This document shows, in pieces, positions 33,627-41,185 of a stretch of DNA of 41,185 nucleotides (positions are counted from its first letter, which is position 1; each line of letters starts with the position of its first letter). This DNA comes from Bacteroidales bacterium KA00251. Lineage in GTDB: Bacteria > Bacteroidota > Bacteroidia > Bacteroidales > Porphyromonadaceae. The position numbers and the translations under genes were made by a program. The notes beneath the pieces are model-generated. The model was not told where the DNA came from, ran no database searches, and saw nothing but the letters and a program-made list of their open reading frames with translations. The DNA lies in NCBI GenBank assembly GCA_001552775.1, contig KQ959277.1, forward strand, positions 196,942 to 238,126, in the 5' to 3' direction.

Positions 33627-35450
33627 TTAGTCAAGAGGTTTGTACTGCTTTCCTCCTCCTTCAAATTCAGCATTCTTATAGAATTCCACAAAGGTAAGAC
33701 GAAGAGGATGTACTAGTGAACTGATCATGCATAGTGCTATGTTAAGGCTATGTCCTAGAAGAAGAATAATTGCCATCACAAGGAAGTTTACTCCCCATGG
33801 AAGTCCTTCTGAGATCTGATAAGCTAAAGAATTAAACACACCACCGAGTATACCTCCTGTCAGTCCAATAGCAAAAAGTCGAATATACGATAGCACGTCA
33901 CCCAAGAGACCCGTAGCAGTGCCATAGGTGTCCCATAGACCTTTACCAAAGTTGATAAAGATGTTTTTGTCGGGTGAGTTGTAAAAAAGTGCTATTAGTA
34001 AGCATAGGCCTGCTATACCAAAGAGGGTATAGTATACTTCTTGGAGAGAAGGTAGCTTCATTTGTAGAACGATACCCAATATAGCTGTGAGGATAAAGGC
34101 TCCCCATGCAAACGTGGAAAGTGCATACTTGATTCCCTTTTGACGCGTGCGTTTAACACCTGCTACAAACTTACCAAAGATGATTTGTATAAAACCAAGT
34201 ACTATGGAGAGGGTCATCAAGTTGTCTTGATTAAGGAAGTAGTTGTCTCGTACACTTCCTAAGACTCCGTCATCACCTGCCCATGGCATAACCATACCAA
34301 AGACGGTACCCATAAGACCTCCAACTATAGTTGCTGTACCCCCAAGCCATTGAAGCATGCCACAGGTGTCGCGTGTAGATTGCTGAGACGATCGGAGCTT
34401 TACTACAGTAGCAAGAATAAATACCAACAATCCATAGCCTCCATCTCCAAAGCAGAGTGCAAAAAAGAGCATAAAGAAGGGGGCAAAAAGTCCCGTGATG
34501 TCTATTTCGCCATAGTTTGGCATGGAGTACATCTTTGTTATAGGTTCAAAGAGTCTTGAATAGGCATTGTTTTTGAGCTTGATAGGTACATCGTCTTCTT
34601 CTGTAATTACCAACTTTTCAAGGTAAATTGGAAGCGACTGAAGTTCTTCTTCAAATGTTACAGACTCTAAACTAGGCACCCATCCCTCAAGGACCTTTAC
34701 ACTATTCCCAGCTTCATCAGTGGCTTGTATAAGGGCATTGGAGAATGCATACTCTTTGTCTATAAACTCAAGAATACCTTTAAGTTCTCCTATTCTATGA
34801 TTAGCGAAGCTTTCCAATTCACTTTGCACCTTTGATAATGCCTTTTGGAAGGTTTCCACTTGCTCTTCAAGGTGCTCAATACTCTTAGTAGGAGCTTTTA
34901 TTTCCTCTGCTTCGGGCAACTCTTTCCCATTCAAGCCAATTGTGATGAAATAGCACTGACCACGAAAGTTGCAGATTGGCACAGCATTGTATTTTGCTTC
35001 CCACTCCTCACTATATCTTGAAATAGGTGTTATGAAAAAGTGAATAGGATGACCACTTTCTTGGAGCTTTTGCAGATTGGAGAGGTCTATTTTTCCCCAA
35101 ATCTTCCAATAATCTAGCTCACGTTGAGCCGAACTTACTTGATTTTTAAGCTCTTCCTCTTGAGCCATCAACCCAGTTACTTCATTTACAATTTGTTGTA
35201 GATGATCGCGGTCGCATGGTCTTATTACGACTTCTTTTGTCGCTTTTTCTTTGTCTCTTCTCGCTTTTATCTTGCGATAGAGGATACCAATCTCCTTCCT
35301 TTCAACAAGTTTGGCCTCCAGTGAGTCAATTTTTCTCTTGTCTTTAGTCTCTTTGATATGAACGACACCAAGCTCTTTGAGCTTTATGAGGAAATCTTCG
35401 TACTCTTTGTGATAGACAACAAAGAGGTATTTGTTCATTTTTTCTATCAT
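33627..35450 (-). CDS. ntpI: V-type ATPase subunit I (membrane stator a subunit)
   Basis: A 607-residue subunit forming the ion half-channels and stator. The N-terminal cytoplasmic part (to about 310) is rich in coiled coil (LEEQVETFQKALSKVQSELE), with RDKEKATKEVV and LVITEEDDVPIKLKN. The C-terminal half has about seven membrane segments, starting at FAPFFMLFFALCFGDGGYGL. YIRLFAIGLTGGILGGVFN contains the conserved Arg facing the rotor acids. It starts inside the last 4 bp of subunit D, so translation is coupled, and subunit K follows after 37 bp. Confidence 0.93.
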   Translation of the reverse strand: MIEKMNKYLFVVYHKEYEDFLIKLKELGVVHIKETKDKRKIDSLEAKLVERKEIGILYRKIKARRDKEKATKEVVIRPCDRDHLQQIVNEVTGLMAQEEELKNQVSSAQRELDYWKIWGKIDLSNLQKLQESGHPIHFFITPISRYSEEWEAKYNAVPICNFRGQCYFITIGLNGKELPEAEEIKAPTKSIEHLEEQVETFQKALSKVQSELESFANHRIGELKGILEFIDKEYAFSNALIQATDEAGNSVKVLEGWVPSLESVTFEEELQSLPIYLEKLVITEEDDVPIKLKNNAYSRLFEPITKMYSMPNYGEIDITGLFAPFFMLFFALCFGDGGYGLLVFILATVVKLRSSQQSTRDTCGMLQWLGGTATIVGGLMGTVFGMVMPWAGDDGVLGSVRDNYFLNQDNLMTLSIVLGFIQIIFGKFVAGVKRTRQKGIKYALSTFAWGAFILTAILGIVLQMKLPSLQEVYYTLFGIAGLCLLIALFYNSPDKNIFINFGKGLWDTYGTATGLLGDVLSYIRLFAIGLTGGILGGVFNSLAYQISEGLPWGVNFLVMAIILLLGHSLNIALCMISSLVHPLRLTFVEFYKNAEFEGGGKQYKPLD

Positions 35451-36067
35451 ACCAAGTCGAGATTCCTAAGTTTCTTTTCACGTAGCTCTATATGTCCTCG
35501 CATAATCTTTTGTGCCGCTTTTGAGAGGCTTTCTTCATCCTCAAGGTAACGCTTTATTTTGCGGATGGCATCTTTATAACCAGGTATCTGCACTTTCTCA
35601 AAGAGGTTTACCTTTTGAGTCGTTTTTTTTCGAGCATACTCTAGAAAGTCCAGTTTTAGTCCTAAAAATTCTGCTTCAATGCCTGTCGTAGCAAGAACCT
35701 TCAGTAACCCTAGACCCTCGGAGTACCACGAAGGTGAATTGAAAAGACTGAATGGCTTTACGTTGAAATCGATACCCTCTAGCACTGGAACTAAGACACC
35801 AGCAATTTTCTTGGAGGAAAGTCTAACATTTTCCACCTTAATCAGACTGGTATCGAATTCATCCCATAAAGCAACCATATGTTGATAGCTTTGAATGCCT
35901 TCTTCAAGTTTAGCTTCTAGTATTTCTGCTTCATGCTTTGTCTTTTTCACCTCCATTCGAAGGGCACTTTCCTTACTCTTGATTGTAGGGAGAGTACGCT
36001 CACGCATTTTAAGTTGCTTCTCCTGTTGCTGGAGAGAGGTCTTGTTGTATTGAAACTTTATGGCCAT
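35447..36067 (-). CDS. ntpD: V-type ATPase subunit D (central rotor shaft)
   Basis: A 206-residue helical subunit expected to form the antiparallel coiled-coil shaft turned by the A3B3 head. The N-terminal helix FQYNKTSLQQQEKQLKMRER followed by LPTIKSKESALRMEVKK and the C-terminal KRYLEDEESLSKAAQKIMRG are family features. It overlaps subunit I by 4 bp and follows subunit B after 45 bp. No separate subunit F gene, the usual partner of D, is visible in this operon. Confidence 0.9.
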   Translation of the reverse strand: MAIKFQYNKTSLQQQEKQLKMRERTLPTIKSKESALRMEVKKTKHEAEILEAKLEEGIQSYQHMVALWDEFDTSLIKVENVRLSSKKIAGVLVPVLEGIDFNVKPFSLFNSPSWYSEGLGLLKVLATTGIEAEFLGLKLDFLEYARKKTTQKVNLFEKVQIPGYKDAIRKIKRYLEDEESLSKAAQKIMRGHIELREKKLRNLDLV

Positions 36068-36112
36068 AGCACTAAAGTATCTTTTTGTGGTGAAAAAATA
36101 GTGCGGACTCTT

Positions 36113-37477
36113 TTATTTATTAGTCCCTTCACTAGGTTGCTCATTTGACTTTGTGTCACCTTTCCAATACTTGTCTACTAGTGCCTGACGGATATTGACT
36201 TCCATAGGAGTGAAATGCTTACTGAATAGACTCCATGCAATGTCGAGCATGGTAGTAGTATCAACGTTGACATCAATAGCGAGCAAATCTCGGCTGTAAT
36301 CTTCTGCAAAGTCGAGTGCGCGGCGGTCATAGTCGGTAAGATCAAAACCGTTTTCCATTTTCGTTTGTGCATTGGCTGCATCAGAGAAAAGACGAACAGC
36401 AGCATTCATTACCTGAGGGTGATCTTCACGTGTCTTAGTTCCAATAACAAGCTGCTTAAGACGAGAAAGCGAGCGGAAGGGGTCAATAATTACCTTCCCC
36501 ACATTAGTATCGCGACGAAGATAGAGCTGCCCCTCGGTAATGTACCCTGTATTGTCTGGTACTGCATGTGTGATATCTCCACCTGATAGGGTAGTCACAG
36601 CAATAATGGTAATAGAGCCACCAGAAGGAAATTGTACAGCTTTTTCATAGATCTTGGCAAGGTCGGAGTATAGCGAACCTGGCATAGAGTCTTTTGAAGG
36701 AATCTGATCCATACGATTGGATACGATTGCCAAAGCATCGGCATAGTTGGTCATATCCGTAAGGAGTACCAGCACCTTTTCATTTTTCTCAACAGCAAAA
36801 TATTCTGCAGCAGTAAGAGCCATATCGGGGATCAGAAGACGTTCTACTGAAGGGTCTTCTGTGGTATTGATAAAGCTTACAATACGATCAAGAGCACCAG
36901 CGTTACTAAATGTATTTTTGAAATAGAGGTAGTCATCGTTGGTCATTCCCATCCCCCCAAGTATAATCTTGTCACTCTCTGCACGTAATGCCACCATAGC
37001 CATTACCTCATTGAAAGGCTGGTCAGGGTCTGCAAAGAAAGGAATCTTCTGACCTGTGACAAGAGTATTGTTAAGGTCAATACCTGCAATACCCGTAGCA
37101 ATCAATTCGCTGGGTTGTTTTCTTCTTACAGGATTTACAGAAGGACCTCCTATCTCTACTTCTTTTCCCTCCACTTGGGGACCACCATCTATAGGCTCTC
37201 CATAGGCGTTGAAAAATCTTCCAGCGAGCTGCTCACTTACCTTTAGAGAAGGAACTTTGCCGAGGAATACAACTTCAGCATTTGTGGGGATGTTGCCTGT
37301 ACCTTCGAAAACCTGTAGGGTTACTTCATCTCCAACTATCTTCACCACTTGGGCGAGCCTTCCGTTGATGGTAGCCAATTCATCATTGCCCACTCCCTTA
37401 GCATGGAGCATACAAGTAGCCTTGGTGATATTGGATACTTTAGTGTATATCTTATTGAGTAGTGTAGTGGTAGTCAT
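36113..37477 (-). CDS. ntpB: V-type ATPase subunit B (non-catalytic)
   Basis: A 454-residue head subunit that alternates with A in the hexameric ATPase. MTTTTLLNKIYTKVSNITK opens the beta-barrel domain. The nucleotide domain contains TGIAGIDLNNTLVTGQKIPF in place of a P-loop, and GSLYSDLAKIYEKA and GGSITIIAVTTLSGGDITHA in the family order. As usual for B subunits there is no GKT motif. I chose the ATG at 37477: the longer frame from 37543 overlaps the A gene and adds a basic tail. It is 20 bp after A and 45 bp before D. Confidence 0.95.
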   Translation of the reverse strand: MTTTTLLNKIYTKVSNITKATCMLHAKGVGNDELATINGRLAQVVKIVGDEVTLQVFEGTGNIPTNAEVVFLGKVPSLKVSEQLAGRFFNAYGEPIDGGPQVEGKEVEIGGPSVNPVRRKQPSELIATGIAGIDLNNTLVTGQKIPFFADPDQPFNEVMAMVALRAESDKIILGGMGMTNDDYLYFKNTFSNAGALDRIVSFINTTEDPSVERLLIPDMALTAAEYFAVEKNEKVLVLLTDMTNYADALAIVSNRMDQIPSKDSMPGSLYSDLAKIYEKAVQFPSGGSITIIAVTTLSGGDITHAVPDNTGYITEGQLYLRRDTNVGKVIIDPFRSLSRLKQLVIGTKTREDHPQVMNAAVRLFSDAANAQTKMENGFDLTDYDRRALDFAEDYSRDLLAIDVNVDTTTMLDIAWSLFSKHFTPMEVNIRQALVDKYWKGDTKSNEQPSEGTNK

Positions 37478-37497
37478 ATCAGTAGCAGGGTCTCTTT

Positions 37498-39261
37498 TTA
37501 TGCGTTTGCTTTTTTGTCTTGGTTCGCGATCAGTTCCTCGCAACGAGCTTCGTATTTTTTAAAGTCATCGCTCTCAAAGGGAGAATAGTTCATCTGCTTG
37601 AGCAGGTTGATAAGCTCCTTAAAGAAAATTGATACTTCATTGAAGTCTGCAAATTGGAATGGATGATGACAGATTCCCATCACTTTGCCAAGCATGTACT
37701 TTTGTCTTTCTATGGAGGAGTTGCAGTCAATGTCGTCAAAGGCGTCTTGCTGTAATATCACAAAGTCAATTAGCTCTCCTTTCCAGTATGTTACATGATA
37801 CTCAACTGGTACTCCATCATCTCCTAGAATATTGATTTGTTCTGCAATTTCCTTTCCTTCTGCAAGACGCATCTTTACTTCGTACACCATTTCAAGCCAA
37901 TCTTTGCCGATACGTTTTTCAACATAGGCTTCAAATTCTGGATATTCAAGATACTTGGAGTAACTCTCAATAGGATTGACAGCAGGGTATCTCTTTCGGT
38001 CTGCACGATCTTGTTCAAGTGCATAAAAGCATCTTGCTACTTTTTTTGTGTTTTCCGTAACAGGTTCCTTGAGGTTACCTCCTGCTGGAGACACGGTACC
38101 GATAAAGGTTACAGAACCTGTTTTGCCATTGTTGAGATAGACAAATCCAGCTCTTGCATAGAAACTGGCAATGATAGCAGAAAGGTCCATTGGAAAAGCG
38201 TCAGGACCAGGAAGTTCTTCAAGACGATTGGACATCTCTCTAAGAGCTTGTGCCCAGCGAGAAGTAGAGTCGGCCATCAGCAACACACGGAGTCCCATGG
38301 CTCGATAGTATTCAGCTAGAGTCATGGCTGTATATACTGAAGCTTCACGTGCAGCTACTGGCATGTTGGAGGTGTTTGCAATAATGATGGTACGCTCAAT
38401 CAGCTTGCGACCTGTGTGAGGGTCGTCCAATACAGGGAACTCAGCAAAGATCTCTACCACTTCATTTGCACGTTCTCCACAAGCTGCCATGATTACAATG
38501 TCGGCTTCTGCCTGCTTAGAAATGGCGTGCTGCAAAACTGTTTTCCCTGTACCAAAGGCACCAGGGATAAATCCCGTTCCCCCTTCTACAATAGGATTGA
38601 GTGTATCCATTGTACGCACACCTGTTTCAAGGAGTTTAAAGGGACGAGGTTTTTCTTGGTAACAGGTTATGGGCACCTTTACAGGCCAACGCTGTACCAT
38701 TGTTACCACTTTTTCTTCACCTTCTTCGCTACGGAGACGTGCTATTTCATCATGAATACGATATTCTCCTTCTGAGACAATGCTAAGCACTTCATAGTTA
38801 CCTTCAAATACAAAAGGCACCATTATCTTGTGTGGCTGGTGGTTTTCATCAACTTCTCCTAGCCATGAACCAGCTTGTACCTTGTCTCCAGTCTTAGCAA
38901 GAGGCTTAAAATGCCAGAGCTTTTCTGCATCAAGAGGATCGGTGTAGCTCCCTCTTTGGAGGAAAACTCCCTCCATCTTGTCGAGGTCGTTTTGAAGTCC
39001 ATCGTAGTTTTTTGAAAGCAATCCTGGTCCTAGCTGTACTTCTAGCATATGACCTGTAAACTCTGCTGGGTCTCCTACTTTCATTCCACGAGTGTTTTCG
39101 AAGAGTTGTACATATACGTCCTCTCCAATAATTTTAATCACTTCGCCCATCAAGGCTTTGCCTTTTACAGTAATGTAGCCAATCTCATTTTGAGCTACAG
39201 CACCATCTACTTCTACGGTTACTAGGTTGGAAACGACACCTTTTACTACACCTTTGGTCAT
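37498..39261 (-). CDS. ntpA: V-type ATPase catalytic subunit A
   Basis: A 587-residue catalytic subunit. The N-terminal barrel is followed by the V-type bulge domain (about 115-190). The P-loop is GAFGTGKT at 234-241. VIMAACGERANEVVEIFAEF contains the catalytic-type Glu, and DSTSRWAQALREMSNRLEEL follows. PGPDAFPMDLSAIIASFYAR is a typical A-subunit segment. It lies 7 bp after the DUF2764 gene and 20 bp before B. An opposite-strand frame of 160 codons inside it is a shadow. Confidence 0.97.
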   Translation of the reverse strand: MTKGVVKGVVSNLVTVEVDGAVAQNEIGYITVKGKALMGEVIKIIGEDVYVQLFENTRGMKVGDPAEFTGHMLEVQLGPGLLSKNYDGLQNDLDKMEGVFLQRGSYTDPLDAEKLWHFKPLAKTGDKVQAGSWLGEVDENHQPHKIMVPFVFEGNYEVLSIVSEGEYRIHDEIARLRSEEGEEKVVTMVQRWPVKVPITCYQEKPRPFKLLETGVRTMDTLNPIVEGGTGFIPGAFGTGKTVLQHAISKQAEADIVIMAACGERANEVVEIFAEFPVLDDPHTGRKLIERTIIIANTSNMPVAAREASVYTAMTLAEYYRAMGLRVLLMADSTSRWAQALREMSNRLEELPGPDAFPMDLSAIIASFYARAGFVYLNNGKTGSVTFIGTVSPAGGNLKEPVTENTKKVARCFYALEQDRADRKRYPAVNPIESYSKYLEYPEFEAYVEKRIGKDWLEMVYEVKMRLAEGKEIAEQINILGDDGVPVEYHVTYWKGELIDFVILQQDAFDDIDCNSSIERQKYMLGKVMGICHHPFQFADFNEVSIFFKELINLLKQMNYSPFESDDFKKYEARCEELIANQDKKANA

Positions 39262-39268
39262 CTTATGA

Positions 39269-40204
39269 TTATTTTTTTTGATTCTTTTTAAATTCCTCCA
39301 AGCTCTCGTTGCTCTCTTTTTTCAGAGAGGCGACAATGTGGCGAAAAGTAGCTTCACCTTTTTTTTCATTGAGCGATGTCCATCGCTCTACTATACAGAG
39401 TCGAAGATAATAGGCAAGGAGAGCCTCTACATCGAAGATCCGATCAAATGTAACGTCCTCTAGCCAGTTCCATCGGAGTTGATCAATCATTCGCTCACGG
39501 CGAGTGATGTCTTTTTCGGCAAGAATTGCCTGTATCTGACGTAATTCTGTGATATCTTCCTCATCTATGCCTAAAGAATTGCCAGATGAGGCTCTAAGCT
39601 TTTTCTCGATAGGGGAGTTGCCCACAATATAGGTACGTATGTCCCATCCCAACTCTTTTCCCACTTCTGCAGCGAGTATGTTGCGGAGTGTCCGATTGAA
39701 TTTGCTCCATGCCTCAATGAATTGATTGCCACATGAAATAGCATAATCATAATAGTATTCAGCAAGGCGATCTTCAAGTCGAGTCGGGTAGTGGTACCGT
39801 CTCTCTTCGTCATCAAGGAGCTCTTCTTTCTCCTTTTCCTTTTCCACCTCCTCTTCCGTGGGTTCGACCTGAGTTGCTTTGAGAAAATTAATAACGTAGG
39901 CTGGAAGGAAAATAGACTTTGGCAGTGGCTCTCTTTGGCGAAGAGCATGGAGCGCTGTAGCTATCTGATCGTAGCTGAAGAGTTGAGGTTGTTCGTTAGA
40001 TGCTTTTGCCTCCTCTTCTTGTTCTAAAAAGCGAATCAAATAGCGATTTTCTCTTTCCCAGCGGAGAATATTAAGAAGATGTCGGTCGCGTGGAGTAAGC
40101 TCTTGTGAAAGCTCCTCAACAAAATAGGCAGAAGAGAAAGGCAACTTACGGTCTTCTACTCCAAGGTTGGGAAGCCCGGCAATGGTTGCGTAGTACTTAG
40201 CCAT
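39269..40204 (-). CDS. DUF2764 protein of the V-ATPase operon
   Basis: A 311-residue protein that I assign to DUF2764 from its opening MAKYYATIAGLPNLGVED and its place in the operon. It is mostly helical, with a strongly acidic Glu/Lys stretch (about 117-133) and paired helical regions (DRLAEYYYDYAISCGNQF; LRNILAAEVGKELGWDIRTY). It has no membrane segments. In Bacteroidota this gene lies between E and A where other organisms have subunit C, so it may replace the C subunit linking head and rotor ring. It is 3 bp after E and 7 bp before A. The function as C is inference. Confidence 0.8.
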   Translation of the reverse strand: MAKYYATIAGLPNLGVEDRKLPFSSAYFVEELSQELTPRDRHLLNILRWERENRYLIRFLEQEEEAKASNEQPQLFSYDQIATALHALRQREPLPKSIFLPAYVINFLKATQVEPTEEEVEKEKEKEELLDDEERRYHYPTRLEDRLAEYYYDYAISCGNQFIEAWSKFNRTLRNILAAEVGKELGWDIRTYIVGNSPIEKKLRASSGNSLGIDEEDITELRQIQAILAEKDITRRERMIDQLRWNWLEDVTFDRIFDVEALLAYYLRLCIVERWTSLNEKKGEATFRHIVASLKKESNESLEEFKKNQKK

Positions 40205-40207
40205 GTT

Positions 40208-40801
40208 TTATTGGAAAAGAAGATCAATAAGACGAGGACGTAAGAACGAATGAAAAAGCTCTTTAATTTCTTGATCCCCAAAGTTTACTTTGTATCCACT
40301 ACCTTCAGGTTTAAGTGTAAAGCTAGTTTTTCTCCCAGCCACTTCTTGAAGAGATACTCCCTTGTCAAGTAGTTGTTTAGCATGACTTTTGAAGTAGTCT
40401 TCAAGAGCTTTTGCATCGGCAGTCTCAATAGTCACACTCTCTTCTGGCGACCATTTGCTTACGAGTCTTAAAAGTAGTTCCTTAATAAAATCTTCGTCTC
40501 TTGTAGCCGCTTCAGTGGCAAGAGTAGAAAGCTTTTCAGAAAGATGGTCAGCAATGGCACTTTTTAGGGCTTGTAGAGTCTGATCTGCAGCTAGTTGGAG
40601 TTCACTTTTTGTATTAGTTGTAAGGTCATCAACTTCTTTCGCTTTTTCTTTAAAAAGTATTTCCGCTTGTTCTTTGGCGGAAGAGAGTATTTTTTCACTC
40701 TCTTTTTTTGCTTTGTCAAGAAGTTCGTCGGCTTGTTGCTTCCCTTTTTCTACTCCTTCTGCTAGGATTTTATCGGTCAGTTGCTTAATCTTGTCATCCA
40801 T
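40208..40801 (-). CDS. ntpE: V-type ATPase subunit E (peripheral stalk)
   Basis: A 197-residue stalk subunit. The first 90 residues form a charged coiled coil (KQLTDKILAEGVEKGKQQAD, then DELLDKAKKESEKILSSAKE), and the C-terminal domain (from about 100) is globular and ends RPRLIDLLFQ. It should pair with a G/H-type stalk subunit, but no such gene is visible here. It is the first gene of the operon, starting about 90 bp after the promoter box, with DUF2764 following after 3 bp. Confidence 0.87.
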   Translation of the reverse strand: MDDKIKQLTDKILAEGVEKGKQQADELLDKAKKESEKILSSAKEQAEILFKEKAKEVDDLTTNTKSELQLAADQTLQALKSAIADHLSEKLSTLATEAATRDEDFIKELLLRLVSKWSPEESVTIETADAKALEDYFKSHAKQLLDKGVSLQEVAGRKTSFTLKPEGSGYKVNFGDQEIKELFHSFLRPRLIDLLFQ

Positions 40802-40892
40802 CTCCTATTCTCTTGCTATGATGTGATATTTGTTACCCAGTCTTTGGAGGAATTTTTAATTGGAGAGGAGAACCCCTCCTTTCCTTCCATCG

Positions 40893-40923
40893 CAAAGGTA
40901 CGCTAAAATAAATAAACCACCAA
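40893..40923 (-). promoter_or_regulatory. Promoter of the V-ATPase operon
   Basis: On the minus strand GTTG with TTG at 40923-40921 is followed after exactly 20 bp by TACCTTTG (40900-40893). Both boxes and the spacing match the Bacteroidota -33/-7 pattern. Transcription would start near 40886, leaving a leader of about 85 nt before subunit E. Confidence 0.7.
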
Positions 40924-41150
40924 CAGTTTTTATCCTACTCCGCGCAAAGAGGAGGTTCTTTATAGCTAGGATTCGTTGTGTTTTAAATAGCTATAAAAAG
41001 TATAAATTGTATGCTTTTTGTATGGAAATCGATTTGATTTTCTTTATGCCTTTCCTTTTGAAAGGATTGTGGTGCAGCGATAATATCCCTTTTATAGTTC
41101 TAGAAAAGCGAAAGTGGGCACTCCAAAAATGCTCTTGAAGTTTAAAATAA

Positions 41151-41185
41151 ATGTTCCGAGAGTTTTTTGGAAATGTTCCGAGAGA
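41151..41185. repeat. Diverged 22-bp tandem repeat, reverse orientation
   Basis: One full unit (41151-41172: ATGTTCCGAGAGTTTTTTGG then AA) is followed by the first 13 bases of another (41173-41185). Its reverse complement aligns without gaps to the left-edge unit, with 18 of 22 bases equal to the copy at 67-88. The core TCTCGGAA is identical. The array probably continues past the right edge. Confidence 0.75.

Larger units (their letters stand above)
40802..41185. other. Intergenic region upstream of the V-ATPase operon
   Basis: 384 bp to the window edge. It holds the operon promoter (40893-40923) and the start of a tandem repeat (41151-41185). No recognised gene; a plus-strand open frame at 40860-41138 has no family-like sequence. 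Confidence 0.6.

Noticed and set aside
37837-38319. 160-codon open frame on the plus strand
   Set aside because: It is antisense to V-ATPase subunit A.
40860-41138. 92-codon plus-strand frame upstream of the V-ATPase operon
   Set aside because: It covers the operon promoter and has no family-like sequence or plausible context.
1-41185. tRNA, rRNA or insertion-sequence genes
   Set aside because: I read the intergenic regions for cloverleaf-like sequence and the reading frames for transposase or integrase motifs and saw none; a dedicated RNA search was not possible.

Overview
The window looks like chromosome of a member of the Bacteroidota, most likely Porphyromonas or a close relative. The evidence is several promoter-like TAnnTTTG (-7) boxes, some with a TTTG/TTG box about 20 bp upstream, the virtual absence of strong Shine-Dalgarno sequences, a Bacteroidota-style V-type ATPase operon containing a DUF2764 gene, a sufBCD cluster, and a Wza/Wzc-type export pair. 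The genus is an inference from gene content; no rRNA or other taxonomic marker is present.

Positions 1-692 hold a 22-bp tandem repeat and what looks like a minus-strand gene broken by two compensating frameshifts. Positions 693-18553 (plus strand) are a Wzx/Wzy-dependent surface polysaccharide locus: a membrane nucleotide-sugar 4,6-dehydratase, a UDP-HexNAc 4-epimerase and a UDP-HexNAc 6-dehydrogenase, an acyltransferase-3 protein, an arginase-family enzyme, a Wzx flippase, a RimK-like ATP-grasp protein, a FemAB/GNAT-like protein, a Wzy polymerase, a GT4 glycosyltransferase, a left-handed beta-helix acyltransferase, a TupA-like ATP-grasp protein, a UDP-glucose dehydrogenase, a GT2 glycosyltransferase, a PglC-like initiating phosphoglycosyl transferase and a DegT/PglE-type aminotransferase. 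A 486-bp leader with a candidate promoter and attenuator precedes wza, wzc (with a Tyr-Gly repeat tail) and a HAD-family gene (19040-22790).

From 23143 onward all recognised genes are on the minus strand: a Prx6-type peroxiredoxin; sufB-sufC-sufD for Fe-S cluster assembly; a probable hflX-amidase-MCE protein-lipoprotein run for GTPase and cell-envelope functions; ogt for DNA alkylation repair; and the V-type ATPase operon in the order E, DUF2764, A, B, D, I, K, whose K subunit carries the residues of a Na+ site. The far right end carries a diverged copy of the same 22-bp tandem repeat seen at the left end, in opposite orientation.

The polysaccharide locus can be read as a pathway: UDP-sugars are made (two uronic-acid-forming dehydrogenases and one 4-amino-6-deoxy branch), the PglC-like enzyme loads the first sugar on undecaprenyl phosphate, GT2 and GT4 extend it, Wzx flips, Wzy polymerises, and Wza/Wzc export. 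The most interesting part is the group of arginase-family enzyme, two different ATP-grasp proteins and a FemAB-like protein alongside uronic-acid synthesis, which suggests a polysaccharide whose carboxyl groups carry amide-linked amino acids. That reading is a hypothesis.
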